Shown in pieces: positions 19,091-27,418 of a DNA stretch of 64,000 nt. The stretch lies in NCBI RefSeq assembly GCF_014243445.1, contig NZ_JACLQD010000005.1, positions 186,001 through 250,000 of the forward strand, in the 5' to 3' direction. The translations under genes and the position numbers were made by a program. The first letter of the stretch is position 1. Each line of letters begins with the position of its first letter. Source of the stretch: Paragemmobacter straminiformis. Lineage in GTDB: Bacteria > Pseudomonadota > Alphaproteobacteria > Rhodobacterales > Rhodobacteraceae. The notes beneath the pieces are model-generated. The model saw only the letters and a list, made by a program, of their open reading frames with translations, was not told the origin of the DNA and did not search any database.

Positions 19091-19207
19091 TTTGCGGCGC
19101 ATGCGGCGGGCGCGGCGCGCAGGGCGGGGCGGGGTACGGGGCGGGAGACGGGGGAATATGTCGCAATCAGGCTTGCGGGGGTGGGGATGCGGGCCTATGG
19201 CGGGGGA

Positions 19208-20020
19208 ATGCGTATTCTTTTCCTTGGCGATGTGATGGGGCGGAGCGGGCGTGCGGCGATTGCCGAGCGGCTGGCGGCGCTGCGTGCGGAATGGGGGCTC
19301 GATTTCGTCGTGGTGAACGGCGAGAACGCCTCGAGCGGGGCGGGGCTGACGCCCGAGCATGCGCGCGCGATTTTGCAGGCGGGTGCCGATTGCATCACGC
19401 TGGGGGATCATGCCTTTGACCAGAAGGACATGCTTTCCTTCATCGAGACCGAGCCGCGCATCGTGCGGCCGCTGAACTTTTCCAAGGTGGCGCCCGGCAA
19501 GGGATTTCGCATCTTCGATGCGACGCAGGGGCGCAAGGTGCTGGTGGCGCAGGTTCTGGGGCAGGTCTTCATGAAGCGGCCTTTCGATGACCCGTTCTCG
19601 GCCATCGAGACGGTGCTGAAGACCCATGCGCTGGGGGCTTCGGTGCAGGCGGCGGTCGTGGATGTCCATGCGGAGGCCACGAGCGAGAAGATGGCGATGG
19701 GCCATTGGTGCGACGGGCAGGCCTCGTTGGTGGTGGGCACGCATACGCATGTGCCTACGGGGGATGCGATGATCCTGAAGGGGGGCACCGCCTATCTGAC
19801 CGATGCGGGCATGTGCGGGGATTACGACAGCGTCATCGGGATGGAGAAGATGGAGCCGCTGCGGCGCTTTATCACCGGCATGGCCAAGGCGCGCTTCGAG
19901 CCTGCGAACGGGCCTGCCACGCTGTCGGGTGTTTACGTCGAGACCGACGACCGCAGTGGCAAGGCGCTGAAGGTGCGGATGATCCGCGTCGGCGGGCGGC
20001 TGGAAGAGGCGCGGGTTTGA
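19208..20020 (+). CDS. YmdB/TIGR00282-family metallophosphoesterase
   Basis: A 270-residue binuclear metal phosphodiesterase. Metal-ligand motifs are visible in order: MRILFLGDVMGRSG (Asp), VVVNGENAS (Asn/Glu), TLGDHAFDQKD (Asp/His), VVDVHAEATSEK and VVGTHTHVPTGD (His-x-His). YmdB of Bacillus is a 2',3'-cyclic nucleotide phosphodiesterase affecting biofilm gene expression; the substrate here is inferred from the family only. The ATG at 19208 follows GGCGGGGGA. Its stop codon TGA overlaps the TTG start of the next gene (TTGA), so the two are coupled. Confidence 0.9.
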   Translation: MRILFLGDVMGRSGRAAIAERLAALRAEWGLDFVVVNGENASSGAGLTPEHARAILQAGADCITLGDHAFDQKDMLSFIETEPRIVRPLNFSKVAPGKGFRIFDATQGRKVLVAQVLGQVFMKRPFDDPFSAIETVLKTHALGASVQAAVVDVHAEATSEKMAMGHWCDGQASLVVGTHTHVPTGDAMILKGGTAYLTDAGMCGDYDSVIGMEKMEPLRRFITGMAKARFEPANGPATLSGVYVETDDRSGKALKVRMIRVGGRLEEARV

Positions 20021-20937
20021 CCGCGCTGGCAGCCGGGCCGCAGGGGCGGCAGCGGCGGCTTTACGTTGCGGCGCTTGTCACGCTGGGCCTTGGCTGGGGC
20101 ATGACGCAGCCCTTGGGCAAGATCGCGACAAGTTCGGGGCACAAGCCCTTTGGCCTGATCTTCTGGCAGTTGGTCATCTGCATTCTGGTGCTGGGGACCC
20201 TGTCGGCGGTGCGGGGCAAGGGGCTGGTCTTTACCCGCGCCACGCTGAAGTTCTATGTGATCGTGGCGGTGATGGGCACCCTGGTGCCCAATGCCACCTT
20301 TTACCTGTCGGCCACGCGGCTTCCGGCGGGGATCATGTCGATGATCATCTCGGCGGTGCCGATGCTGGCCTTTCCGATGGCGCTGGCCCTGCGGATGGAG
20401 CGCTTCTCGGCGCGGCGCCTGCTGGGTCTGCTGCTCGGGCTTGCCGCAGTCGGGCTGATCGCCGCGCCGGGGGCGGTGTTGCCCGACCCTGCCTTGGCGG
20501 TGTTCCTGCCCGTAGCGCTGGTCGGGCCGCTGTTCTATGCGATGGAGGCGACCTATGTCGCGCGCAACGGCACCGAGGGCATGGATGCGGTGCAGGCCAT
20601 GCTGGGGGCGTCGGTCGTGGGGCTGGTGATCTGCGCGCCGATCACGCTGGGCTCGGGGCAGTTCTTCGACCCGTTCGCCGGTTTCGGGCGGGCAGAGGCG
20701 GCTTTGGTGGGGTCATCGGCGATCCATGCGCTGATGTATGCCGGTTACGTCTGGCTTGCGTCGCGGGCCGGATCGGTCTTTGCCGCACAATGTTCCTATA
20801 TCGTGACCGGAGCAGGAATTTTCTGGGCGATGGCGCTGCTGGGAGAAAGATTTCCTCCTTTTATATGGCTTGCCGTTGTTCTTCTTCTCTCGGGTGTGGC
20901 ATTGGTCAGCCCGCGCGGGGCGGCGAAGTCGGGCTGA
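20017..20937 (+). CDS. DMT-superfamily (EamA) transporter
   Basis: About 306 residues with ten hydrophobic segments in two EamA halves; the first helix has TLGLGWGMTQPLGKI and the second half starts at about residue 165. Such proteins export amino acids or other metabolites, or import small solutes; the substrate is unknown. The chosen start is the TTG at 20017, which overlaps the preceding stop by 3 nt (TTGA); a later ATG at 20101 is inside helix 1 and unlikely. Cotranscription with the YmdB-like gene is implied. The C-terminus (SPRGAAKSG) is basic and cytoplasmic. Confidence 0.82.
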   Translation: MTALAAGPQGRQRRLYVAALVTLGLGWGMTQPLGKIATSSGHKPFGLIFWQLVICILVLGTLSAVRGKGLVFTRATLKFYVIVAVMGTLVPNATFYLSATRLPAGIMSMIISAVPMLAFPMALALRMERFSARRLLGLLLGLAAVGLIAAPGAVLPDPALAVFLPVALVGPLFYAMEATYVARNGTEGMDAVQAMLGASVVGLVICAPITLGSGQFFDPFAGFGRAEAALVGSSAIHALMYAGYVWLASRAGSVFAAQCSYIVTGAGIFWAMALLGERFPPFIWLAVVLLLSGVALVSPRGAAKSG

Positions 20938-20979
20938 TCGAGGCCCGCCGCCGCGCCTTGCCGGGCAGGTGGAGGCAGG

Positions 20980-22758
20980 ATGCTGGGGTTCGGGATAGCG
21001 GCGGAATGGCAGCCCTTTGTGGCGCTGGGCATCCTGTTCGTCATGTTCGTGCTGTTTCTGCGCGAGACCTATCCGGTCGAGGTGACGGCCATCGGCGGGG
21101 CGGCGGTGATGCTGCTGACGGGGCTTTTGCCGGTCAAGGACGGGATAGCGGTGCTGTCGAATGCCGCGCCCTGGACCATCGCGCTGATGTTTCTGGTGAT
21201 GGGCGGGCTGGTGCGCACGGGGGCCGTGGAAATGGTCATCCGCACCGCCGAGCGGCATGTCGGCAACCGGCCCAAGCTGACCATCGTGGTGCTGTTCGCC
21301 TTTATCGCCGTGGCTTCGGCCTTCATGAACAACACGCCCCTTGTCGCGGTGATGATCCCGGTGGTGATGCAGATCGCCGTGCGGCTGGGGTCGGCGCCGT
21401 CGAAGCTGCTGATACCCCTGAGCTATATGACCGTTCTGGGCGGGATGATTACGCTGATCGGCACGTCGACCAACCTGCTGGTCGACGGGGTGGCGGCCAA
21501 GGCGGGGCTGGCGCATTTCTCGATTTTCGAGATCGCGCCGCTGGGTATCGCGCTGACGCTGGCGGGCGGGGCCTTTCTGGGCTTGACGGCGCGCAAGCTG
21601 TTGCCGGTGCGCCAGTCGATGGGCACGCTGCTGAACGACCGCCGCAAGATGAAGTATTTCACCGAAGTCGCCATTCCCGAGGACAGCCCGCTGATCGGGC
21701 AGGCGGTGCTGGCGGTCGATCTGTTCAAGCGCGACGGGGTGCGGCTGATCGATGTGCTGCGGGGCGATGCCTCGCTTCGGCGCGAGCTGGCGCCCGTTGT
21801 GTTGCAGGCCGGTGACCGCGTGGTGCTGCGGACCGAGATGACGGAACTGCTGGGATTGCAGCAGCGCAAGGACCTGCATCTGGTGGACAAGCTGTCCTCG
21901 ACGCGGACCGAGACGGTGGAGGTTCTGATCTCGCCGGGGTGCCGGATGGAGGGGCGGCGTCTGGGCGAGTTGCGCCTGCGGCGGCGCTACGGGGTCTATG
22001 TGCTGGCGGCGCACCGGCGCAACCAGAACATCGGGCGGCAGCTTGACGATCTGGTCGTGCGGGTGGGCGACACCTTGCTGCTGGAGGGGGCTATCGAGGA
22101 TATCCAGCGGCTGGCGGCGGATATGGACCTTGTCGATATCAGCCGGCCGTCGATCAAGCCGTTCCGGCGGGCAAAGGCCCCCATCGCCATCGGGGCGCTG
22201 CTTCTGGTGGTGGTGCTGTCGGCGCTGGACGTGGCGCCGATCATCGCGCTGGCGCTTGTGGCGGTGTCGCTGATTCTGGTCACGCGCTGCGTCGATGCGG
22301 AAGAGGCGTTCAGCTTCGTCGACGGGCGCCTGCTTGCGATGATCTTCGCCATGCTGGCTGTGGGCGAGGCGCTGGACCAGTCGGGGGCGGTGCGGATGAT
22401 CGTCGATCAGGCCGCGCCCTACATGGCGGGGCTGTCGCCGTTCTGGCTGATCCTGTGCGTCTATTTCCTTGGTCTTGTCCTGACGGAATTCCTGTCGAAC
22501 AATGCGGTGGCGGTGATCTATACGCCCATCGCCATCGAGTTGGCGCATAACCTCGGCATCGACCCGCGCCCGCTGGTGGTGGCGGTGATGTTCTCGGCCT
22601 CGGTCGCATTTGCGACGCCGGTGGGGTATCAGACGAATATGATGGTCTACGGGCCGGGTGGGTATAAGTTCTCGGATTACATGCGGGTGGGGATACCGCT
22701 CAACATCATCACGGGGTTGCTGGCTTCGGCCCTGATCCCGTTGATCTGGCCGCTTTGA
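20980..22758 (+). CDS. SLC13/DASS-type anion permease with two TrkA_C (RCK_C) domains
   Basis: 592 residues. N-terminal membrane helices (about 10-190) contain the SLC13-type Asn-Thr motif AFMNNTPLVAVM and IGTSTNLLV. A soluble insert (about 215-390) contains two RCK_C domains (for instance FTEVAIPEDSPLIGQ and LISPGCRMEGRRLGE). The second membrane half includes LTEFLSNNAVAVIYTPIAI and SASVAFATPVGYQTNMMVYG. Family members move sulfate, dicarboxylates or related anions with Na+. The RCK_C domains probably sense a ligand and gate transport. It starts 42 bp after the EamA gene and its TGA is followed by the lipoprotein gene 11 bp later. Confidence 0.9.
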   Translation: MLGFGIAAEWQPFVALGILFVMFVLFLRETYPVEVTAIGGAAVMLLTGLLPVKDGIAVLSNAAPWTIALMFLVMGGLVRTGAVEMVIRTAERHVGNRPKLTIVVLFAFIAVASAFMNNTPLVAVMIPVVMQIAVRLGSAPSKLLIPLSYMTVLGGMITLIGTSTNLLVDGVAAKAGLAHFSIFEIAPLGIALTLAGGAFLGLTARKLLPVRQSMGTLLNDRRKMKYFTEVAIPEDSPLIGQAVLAVDLFKRDGVRLIDVLRGDASLRRELAPVVLQAGDRVVLRTEMTELLGLQQRKDLHLVDKLSSTRTETVEVLISPGCRMEGRRLGELRLRRRYGVYVLAAHRRNQNIGRQLDDLVVRVGDTLLLEGAIEDIQRLAADMDLVDISRPSIKPFRRAKAPIAIGALLLVVVLSALDVAPIIALALVAVSLILVTRCVDAEEAFSFVDGRLLAMIFAMLAVGEALDQSGAVRMIVDQAAPYMAGLSPFWLILCVYFLGLVLTEFLSNNAVAVIYTPIAIELAHNLGIDPRPLVVAVMFSASVAFATPVGYQTNMMVYGPGGYKFSDYMRVGIPLNIITGLLASALIPLIWPL

Positions 22759-22769
22759 AAGGGTTCGCC

Positions 22770-23123
22770 ATGCGTCGTTCGGTTTTGTTGCTGGGGTTGT
22801 TGGCGGGATGCGCGGCAGCGGGCGGGGCTGCGGTGCCGCAAGCGGCGCGCCTGTCGGGCGAGACGTTGACGCTGAGCCTGTCGGACGGGTCGGTTTGCCG
22901 CGCGCCGTGGAAGGCCGAGGGCGGGGCGGGGCGGCTGGAGGGTTGCGGGGCGGGCTATGACTACCGCGTGACCGAGGTGGCCAAGCCCAACCTGCTGCGT
23001 CAGCTTTTCGTCGGCGTGACCGATGCGCTCGGGGCCGAGGGTGCGGTGCCGCCGATGGCCGAGGTCGTGGTGACGGGCGCGGGCCGCGACTGGCGCTTCG
23101 TATCGCCCCCGCCGGTCGACTGA
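22770..23123 (+). CDS. Small lipoprotein of unknown function
   Basis: A 117-residue protein with a signal peptide and lipobox (LLLGLLAGC, Cys at about residue 14). The mature part is small and includes a pair of Cys (SVCRAPW and EGCGAGYDY, probably a disulfide) and a beta-rich segment ending in DWRFVSPPPVD. The ATG at 22770 follows GAAAGGG. Family and role are not recognised. Its last 124 bp overlap the 3' end of the LytTR gene on the other strand, so the two genes are convergent and overlapping. It may be cotranscribed with the SLC13 gene 11 bp upstream. Confidence 0.72.
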   Translation: MRRSVLLLGLLAGCAAAGGAAVPQAARLSGETLTLSLSDGSVCRAPWKAEGGAGRLEGCGAGYDYRVTEVAKPNLLRQLFVGVTDALGAEGAVPPMAEVVVTGAGRDWRFVSPPPVD

Positions 23124-24049
23124 TCGCGGCGGCGGCGCGGCGGGGCGGGAAACTGCGCCAGCCAGTCGCGCACCTCGTCGGTGCGCGAGGAGGCCACGCG
23201 GACGGTTTCGCCGTCGCGCAGGGACAGGGTGATGCTGCGCCCTTGGCGGCTGGCACTGGCCACCATGCGTGTTGCGACCCATTCCGAGCGGTGGACCAGA
23301 CAGCCCATGCCCTGGGGCAATTGCTCGACAAGGCTCGACAATGGGCCGGGCAAGAGGCGGGTGCCGGACCCGGTGAAGAGTTGCACGTAATTGCCCTGCG
23401 CGCTGAGGCGCAGCACCGTATCCGCCGGAACGCTGACCGGGCCAGAGACAAGGGTGGCGGCGGGGGCGGCGGGCGCGGGGAGGCTGTCGCCCGCGTCAAG
23501 CGGTTCGGTGCGGATGTCGCGCAGGATGCGGTCGGCCAAGGGGCGCAGGCCGAAGTGGAAATACCCCTCTCCCAGCAGCTGGAACGCAAGCACGATGGCC
23601 AGCGCAAAGCCGGCGGACGGGTAGGGTATGCCGAGAAGGTGCCGCAGGAGCAGGGCCTCGGTTCCTTGCGCGACAAGGATGCAGATCAGCAGCGGCAGCG
23701 ACAGGTGGACCCTGACCGCGCCCCTTTTCGCGCCCTTCCGCGGGCCGAACCGCGCGGCGAGGTGCAGGGTCAGGATCGCGGCGGCAAGGCCTGCCGAGAC
23801 ACCGAGGAAGGTGATGGGAATGCGCAGGTTGGTCGTCGCCTCGACCGAACCGTGGGGCAGGCGCGCGAAGCCGATCAGCAGATCGAGGCCCGCGACCACC
23901 AGATAGAAGCCCATGACATAGGGATGCCGCAGGACGAGGGTGATTTCCTGTGTCCCGATCTCGCGTTGCCAGCCGCCGAGGAAGGCGAGGCACAGCCTGC
24001 GGCCCGTGGCCGGTCTGGAGGTTTCGGGGATCGGCGGGGGCACTGGCAA
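23000..24049 (-). CDS. Membrane-anchored LytTR-family transcriptional regulator
   Basis: About 349 residues. Four hydrophobic segments lie in the first 175 residues (MGFYLVVAGLDLLIG, FLGVSAGLAAAILTL, LPLLICILVAQGTEALLL, FALAIVLAFQLLGEGYF). A LytTR DNA-binding domain follows at about residues 205-300 (LRLSAQGNYVQLFTGSG; LEQLPQGMGCLVHRSEWVA; LRDGETVRVASSRTDEVRDWL). The beta-rich LytTR fold binds direct repeats and controls virulence, competence or metabolism genes in other bacteria. The start is uncertain: TTG at 24049 or GTG at 24043, neither with a clear ribosome site. The C-terminal 45 residues form a basic tail that overlaps the opposite lipoprotein gene. Targets unknown. Confidence 0.82.
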   Translation of the reverse strand: MPVPPPIPETSRPATGRRLCLAFLGGWQREIGTQEITLVLRHPYVMGFYLVVAGLDLLIGFARLPHGSVEATTNLRIPITFLGVSAGLAAAILTLHLAARFGPRKGAKRGAVRVHLSLPLLICILVAQGTEALLLRHLLGIPYPSAGFALAIVLAFQLLGEGYFHFGLRPLADRILRDIRTEPLDAGDSLPAPAAPAATLVSGPVSVPADTVLRLSAQGNYVQLFTGSGTRLLPGPLSSLVEQLPQGMGCLVHRSEWVATRMVASASRQGRSITLSLRDGETVRVASSRTDEVRDWLAQFPAPPRRRRDQSTGGGDTKRQSRPAPVTTTSAIGGTAPSAPSASVTPTKS

Positions 24050-24161
24050 TATACGCTCGATTCAAAAGACAGGCTCTTGGCTTGTAGATAGGGCAGGCGT
24101 GCGGCGCTGACCATGCTTCGTTTGGATAGGTCGGTGCGGCGGACGGTCGGGTGGGGCGGGG

Positions 24162-24189
24162 TTGCCCATTCCACCCTGCTTTGTATATA
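24162..24189 (+). promoter_or_regulatory. Probable yebC promoter
   Basis: TTGCCC (24162-24167) and TATATA (24184-24189) are separated by 16 bp, ending 39 nt before the yebC ATG. Identified by eye; the -10 stands out in GC-rich surroundings. Confidence 0.5.
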
Positions 24190-24228
24190 CGGGCGCATTA
24201 CCCAAGCAGGGATACCGGAGTACGGGTC

Positions 24229-24972
24229 ATGGCAGGCCATTCTAAGTGGGCGAACATCCAGCATCGCAAGGGCAAGCAGGACAAGCTGCGCTCGAAGATG
24301 TTCTCGAAACTGGCGAAGGAAATCACCGTCGCCGCCAAGATGGGCGACCCCGATCCGGACAAGAACCCGCGTCTGCGTCTGGCCGTCAAGGCGGCGAAGG
24401 CCGTTTCGATGCCCAAGGACGTGATCGACCGCGCGATCAAGAAATCGGTGGGCGGCGATGCGGCGGATTACACCGAAATCCGCTATGAGGGCTATGGCGC
24501 CAACGGAATCGCGATCATCGTCGAGGCGATGACCGACAACCTGAACCGGACCGCTTCGAACGTGCGGTCGTATTTCACCAAATGCGGCGGCAACATGGGG
24601 CAGACCGGATCGGTCAGCCATTCCTTCGACCGCGTGGGCGAAATCTCGTATCCCGCAAGCGCGGGCGATGCCGATACGGTCATGATGGCGGCGCTGGATG
24701 CCGGCGCGGACGATGTGGAATCGGACGAGGACGGGCATTGGATCTATTGCTCGGTCGAGGCGCTGTCGGATGTGTCGGACGCGCTTGAGAAGGCGTTGGG
24801 CGAATCGACCGAATCCAAGCTGGTCTGGCGGCCGCAGACGCTGACCGAGGTAGACCTTGATACGGCGCAAAAGCTGATGCGGCTGATCGACATGCTGGAA
24901 GAGGATGACGATGTGCAGACCGTGACGCACAACTTCGACATCCCCGAGGATGTTGCCGCGCAATTGGGCTGA
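24229..24972 (+). CDS. yebC: YebC/PmpR-family regulator (TACO1-like)
   Basis: A 247-residue YebC protein, with the near-invariant N-terminus [18 protein letters not shown] and the segments [40 protein letters not shown] and AAQLG at the end. YebC-family proteins were annotated as DNA-binding regulators, and several are now known to help ribosomes translate proline stretches (bacterial TACO1-like). This genome encodes a nearly pure TP tract nearby, but that is not evidence of a link. The ATG at 24229 lacks a strong Shine-Dalgarno sequence in its leader but the start is fixed by conservation. A terminator follows 22 bp after the stop. Confidence 0.95.
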   Translation: MAGHSKWANIQHRKGKQDKLRSKMFSKLAKEITVAAKMGDPDPDKNPRLRLAVKAAKAVSMPKDVIDRAIKKSVGGDAADYTEIRYEGYGANGIAIIVEAMTDNLNRTASNVRSYFTKCGGNMGQTGSVSHSFDRVGEISYPASAGDADTVMMAALDAGADDVESDEDGHWIYCSVEALSDVSDALEKALGESTESKLVWRPQTLTEVDLDTAQKLMRLIDMLEEDDDVQTVTHNFDIPEDVAAQLG

Positions 24973-24994
24973 CCGCCCTGTCCGGACGGATAGG

Positions 24995-25024
24995 AAGGCC
25001 CCCGCCGATGGCGGGGGCCTTTTG
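24995..25024 (+). terminator. Rho-independent terminator of yebC
   Basis: A perfect 11-bp stem (aaggcccccgc / gcgggggcctt) with loop cgatg, running into TTTT at 25020-25023, 22 bp after the yebC stop. Confidence 0.9.
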
Positions 25025-25046
25025 TCGTTTCGAGAATGCTTGCCGG

Positions 25047-25072
25047 AAAAAACGGCCCCCTTTCGGGGGCCG
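25047..25072 (-). terminator. Rho-independent terminator of the receiver-domain gene
   Basis: An 8-bp stem (cggccccc / gggggccg, loop tttc, 25053-25072). On the minus strand it is followed by TTTTTT (complement of 25047-25052), 15 bp after the stop of the gene at 25087-25593. Confidence 0.88.
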
Positions 25073-25086
25073 CAGGCTTCGGAGGA

Positions 25087-25593
25087 TCAGGGGATCGCAC
25101 CGAGGAGACGCGGGGGCGGACGCTGGCTGTCGCGCGAGGCGAGCCAGTGGGCATGGTTGTCGCAGGCCTGGGCTGCGCCCTTTGCCAGTCGCGCATGGGT
25201 GAGCGGCTTCTTCAGGGTCGCATCGCAAAAGGCCATGCGTTCGGTGGTGAGATCGTCTTGCGCGACGCGCGAGGACGCCATCAGGACCGGAAGCTCTGGC
25301 GCGTAGCGGCGCAGGCGCTGGCCGAAATCGATGACATCGCCGGGATCGCCGAGGTGGTCGGCATCGACGAGGGCGATGTCGAAGCCGGTGGCATATTGGT
25401 CAAGCCATTCAAGCGGCAGGTGGCGTTCGCCCACATGCACCGGCGACGCGCCGAGGCGGTCGAGCCATGTGTGGATTGCGGGCGCATCTGCCCCGTCGCG
25501 CCCGACGATCAGCACGCGCGGCGCGGCACCACCGGCGGCAGAGGCAACGACAGAAAGGTGGGAAGCGGTGCGGTGCGGCATCTGGTGACTCAT
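25087..25593 (-). CDS. Degenerate response-regulator receiver domain protein
   Basis: About 168 residues dominated by a single receiver-like domain (about 28-140). It contains RVLIVGRDG at beta-1, where the usual acidic pair (DDD) is reduced to one Asp. A phospho-acceptor candidate Asp lies in FDIALVDADHL, a Ser/Thr-type switch in LMASSRV, and the conserved Lys-Pro in TLKKPL. No output domain is present, so it is a stand-alone receiver, possibly a pseudo-receiver that binds without Mg-dependent phosphorylation. The start is uncertain: ATG 25593, or ATG 25653, or 25701; none has a good ribosome site. It is divergent from the winged-helix gene at 25829, which may be its partner. Confidence 0.68.
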   Translation of the reverse strand: MSHQMPHRTASHLSVVASAAGGAAPRVLIVGRDGADAPAIHTWLDRLGASPVHVGERHLPLEWLDQYATGFDIALVDADHLGDPGDVIDFGQRLRRYAPELPVLMASSRVAQDDLTTERMAFCDATLKKPLTHARLAKGAAQACDNHAHWLASRDSQRPPPRLLGAIP

Positions 25594-25793
25594 GGGCGGG
25601 GCCGGAACGCGAACAGGAACGACGCCGATGCCGGTGATGAGGCGTAAGTGCATCGGTGCCGCTGGTTCTGACGTGTTGGGATGACACGCGCGTTCCGGCA
25701 TGCTTGATGATGCGGCAGACTGACCTATTGTCAATATGATAATTGTAATGGTGACAGGCCTATGTCGGGTTCCGTTGCGCTTGATGCAGAATT

Positions 25794-25813
25794 GGCATAT
25801 CATATGGTATACC
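25794..25813. promoter_or_regulatory. Near-palindrome upstream of the winged-helix gene
   Basis: A 20-bp imperfect palindrome, ggcatatcatatggtatacc, with 16 of 20 bases symmetric, lies 15 bp before the GTG start at 25829. It sits in a locally AT-rich stretch (about 25715-25815) in the divergent gap and is a plausible operator for the adjacent regulator. It could also overlap the -10 region. Confidence 0.45.
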
Positions 25814-25828
25814 GGCAGGGGATTGTCC

Positions 25829-26164
25829 GTGCCGAACGATGCGATGGTGCCTGTTTTGAATATCAAGAGCGTATCTCAACTGCGGGCACTGCTGCTCGAA
25901 ATGGAAACGACGCTGGGTCTGGTCGAATTGAGCCCGAACGAGCGGGATGTGCTTTACGCGATCAACGAAGTGGCGGCGGGAATGGCCAAGGCGGCGCGGT
26001 CGGATGCGATCCGCGCGCATCCGCTGGCAGCGGCGATCCCGCAGGCGACCTACCACCGCGCGTTGAAAAGCCTTGTGCAGCGCGGGCTTGTGAAGCATGC
26101 ACCCGATACGAAGGCCGGAGCCTATATCGTGACGGGTGCCGTCGGTGGTGCCGGTCAGGGATAG
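25829..26164 (+). CDS. Small winged-helix (MarR/iron-dependent-like) DNA-binding protein
   Basis: A 111-residue protein; the GTG at 25829 is chosen over the ATG at 25844 because AGGGG lies 7 nt upstream. A helix (VSQLRALLLEMETTLGLVEL) leads into LSPNERDVLYAINEVAAG, a recognition-helix region with ATYHRALKSLVQRGLVKH, and a small wing ending AYIVTG. The layout (helix-turn-helix plus wing with 'xLvkrGLvx') is that of winged-helix regulators; the exact family is uncertain. Divergent from the degenerate receiver gene, with a palindrome just upstream, it may be self-regulated or controlled by that protein. Confidence 0.7.
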   Translation: MPNDAMVPVLNIKSVSQLRALLLEMETTLGLVELSPNERDVLYAINEVAAGMAKAARSDAIRAHPLAAAIPQATYHRALKSLVQRGLVKHAPDTKAGAYIVTGAVGGAGQG

Positions 26165-26188
26165 GGCCGATCTGATAATTCTTGCTCT

Positions 26189-26773
26189 TTGGGGGCCATT
26201 TTGGAAAAGCGCGCCTATGCCGTGCCGGCACTTCACTTTCTTGTCGGCTCGGCGCTTGTATTCGGCTCGTACGGTCTGAAGGACCTGATCGACGGGCTGA
26301 TTCATCCGAAAGTGCTTATCGATTTTTTCGGTGCCATCTCGATCGTCTATCTGCCGCATGGGGTGCTGGTTCTGCTGGCCTGGTTCTACGGCTGGCTTGC
26401 GGTGCCGATCGTGCTGCCCGCGACGGTGCTGTCTGTCTGGCTGTTGCGCGGGGCCGACGGGTTGGGCGCGATGATGTTCCTTTTGGTGACGATCAAGACG
26501 GTTGCGGCACCGCTGACATTCGATCTGTTCCGTCTGGCGGGGATCGATGCGCGCGGGCCGGGGGAGGCGCTGAACTGGAAGGTGCTGTTCCTGATCGGGC
26601 TGGTGCAATCGGTGATCAGCAATCAGGCGCGGTTCTGGCTGGGCTGTTGCGGCGAGCTGACGTCGGACGAGTTGATGGTCGCGTTTTCGGGCAGTGTGCT
26701 TGGTGACATGATCGGGCTTTTGGCGGTGATGCTGGGGGCGATGTTTTTCTTCAGGGCACTGCGGCAGGGATAA
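26189..26773 (+). CDS. Membrane protein of unknown function
   Basis: About 194 residues with five or six hydrophobic segments, for example FLVGSALVFGSYGLKDLI, SIVYLPHGVLVLLAWFYGW, MMFLLVTIKTVAAPLTF and GLLAVMLGAMFFFRAL. Family not recognised; the layout is somewhat like MASE-type sensor membrane domains but without any output module. The start is uncertain: TTG at 26189 or TTG at 26201, the latter with GGGGG 5 nt before. Its TAA overlaps the next ATG (TAATG at 26771-26775), so it is probably translationally coupled with the LysE-type exporter and may serve a related transport role. Confidence 0.6.
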   Translation: MGAILEKRAYAVPALHFLVGSALVFGSYGLKDLIDGLIHPKVLIDFFGAISIVYLPHGVLVLLAWFYGWLAVPIVLPATVLSVWLLRGADGLGAMMFLLVTIKTVAAPLTFDLFRLAGIDARGPGEALNWKVLFLIGLVQSVISNQARFWLGCCGELTSDELMVAFSGSVLGDMIGLLAVMLGAMFFFRALRQG

Positions 26774-27387
26774 TGTTCCATCAAGATGTGCAGGCCGCCC
26801 TCGCCGGGTATCTGGTGGGGTTGAGCCTTATTCTGGCGATCGGGGCGCAGAACGCCTTTGTGTTGCGGCAGGGGTTGCGGCGCGAGCATGTGGGGGCTGT
26901 CGTGGCCGCCTGTGCCGGATCGGACGCGCTGCTGATCCTTGCCGGTGTCGGAGGCTTCGGCGCGGTGTCGGGGGCGGTGCCGTGGCTGGCCGAGGCGATG
27001 CGCTGGGCCGGTGTGGCCTTTCTGACGGTTTACGGGGCCTTGCGGTTCCGCGCGGCCTTGCGGGGCGGCGAGGCGCTGATGCCTGCGGCGGGCGAGAAGG
27101 CAAGCCTTGGCGCGGTGCTGGGCACCTGTCTGTTCCTGACCTGGGCCAATCCGCATGTCTATCTGGATACCGTTGTGCTGGTGGGGTCGATCTCGGCGCA
27201 ATATGCGCCTGCGGGATGGGCCTTTGGCATCGGGGCGGCGGGGGCGTCGCTGTCGTTCTTTGCGGCACTTGGCTATGGCGCGCGCCTGCTTGCGCCGCTG
27301 TTCGCAAGGCCGCGGGCGTGGGTCGTCCTCGAGGTGGTGGTGGGGGTGACGATGTGGGCCATCGCCCTGGGGCTGGTGGTCGCTTGA
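26773..27387 (+). CDS. argO: LysE/ArgO-family amino acid exporter
   Basis: A 204-residue exporter with about six hydrophobic segments. The N-terminal signature SLILAIGAQNAFVLRQGLRREHV is diagnostic of the LysE/ArgO family (arginine/lysine export), and FLTWANPHVYLDTVVLVGS gives the conserved second motif. It prevents toxic build-up of basic amino acids. The ATG at 26773 overlaps the preceding stop (TAATG). No ArgP/LysG regulator is adjacent; the upstream membrane gene is coupled. The specific substrate within the family cannot be told. Confidence 0.88.
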   Translation: MFHQDVQAALAGYLVGLSLILAIGAQNAFVLRQGLRREHVGAVVAACAGSDALLILAGVGGFGAVSGAVPWLAEAMRWAGVAFLTVYGALRFRAALRGGEALMPAAGEKASLGAVLGTCLFLTWANPHVYLDTVVLVGSISAQYAPAGWAFGIGAAGASLSFFAALGYGARLLAPLFARPRAWVVLEVVVGVTMWAIALGLVVA

Positions 27388-27418
27388 ACCTGGCGCGGGG
27401 ACAGGGTTTGGTGGCGGG

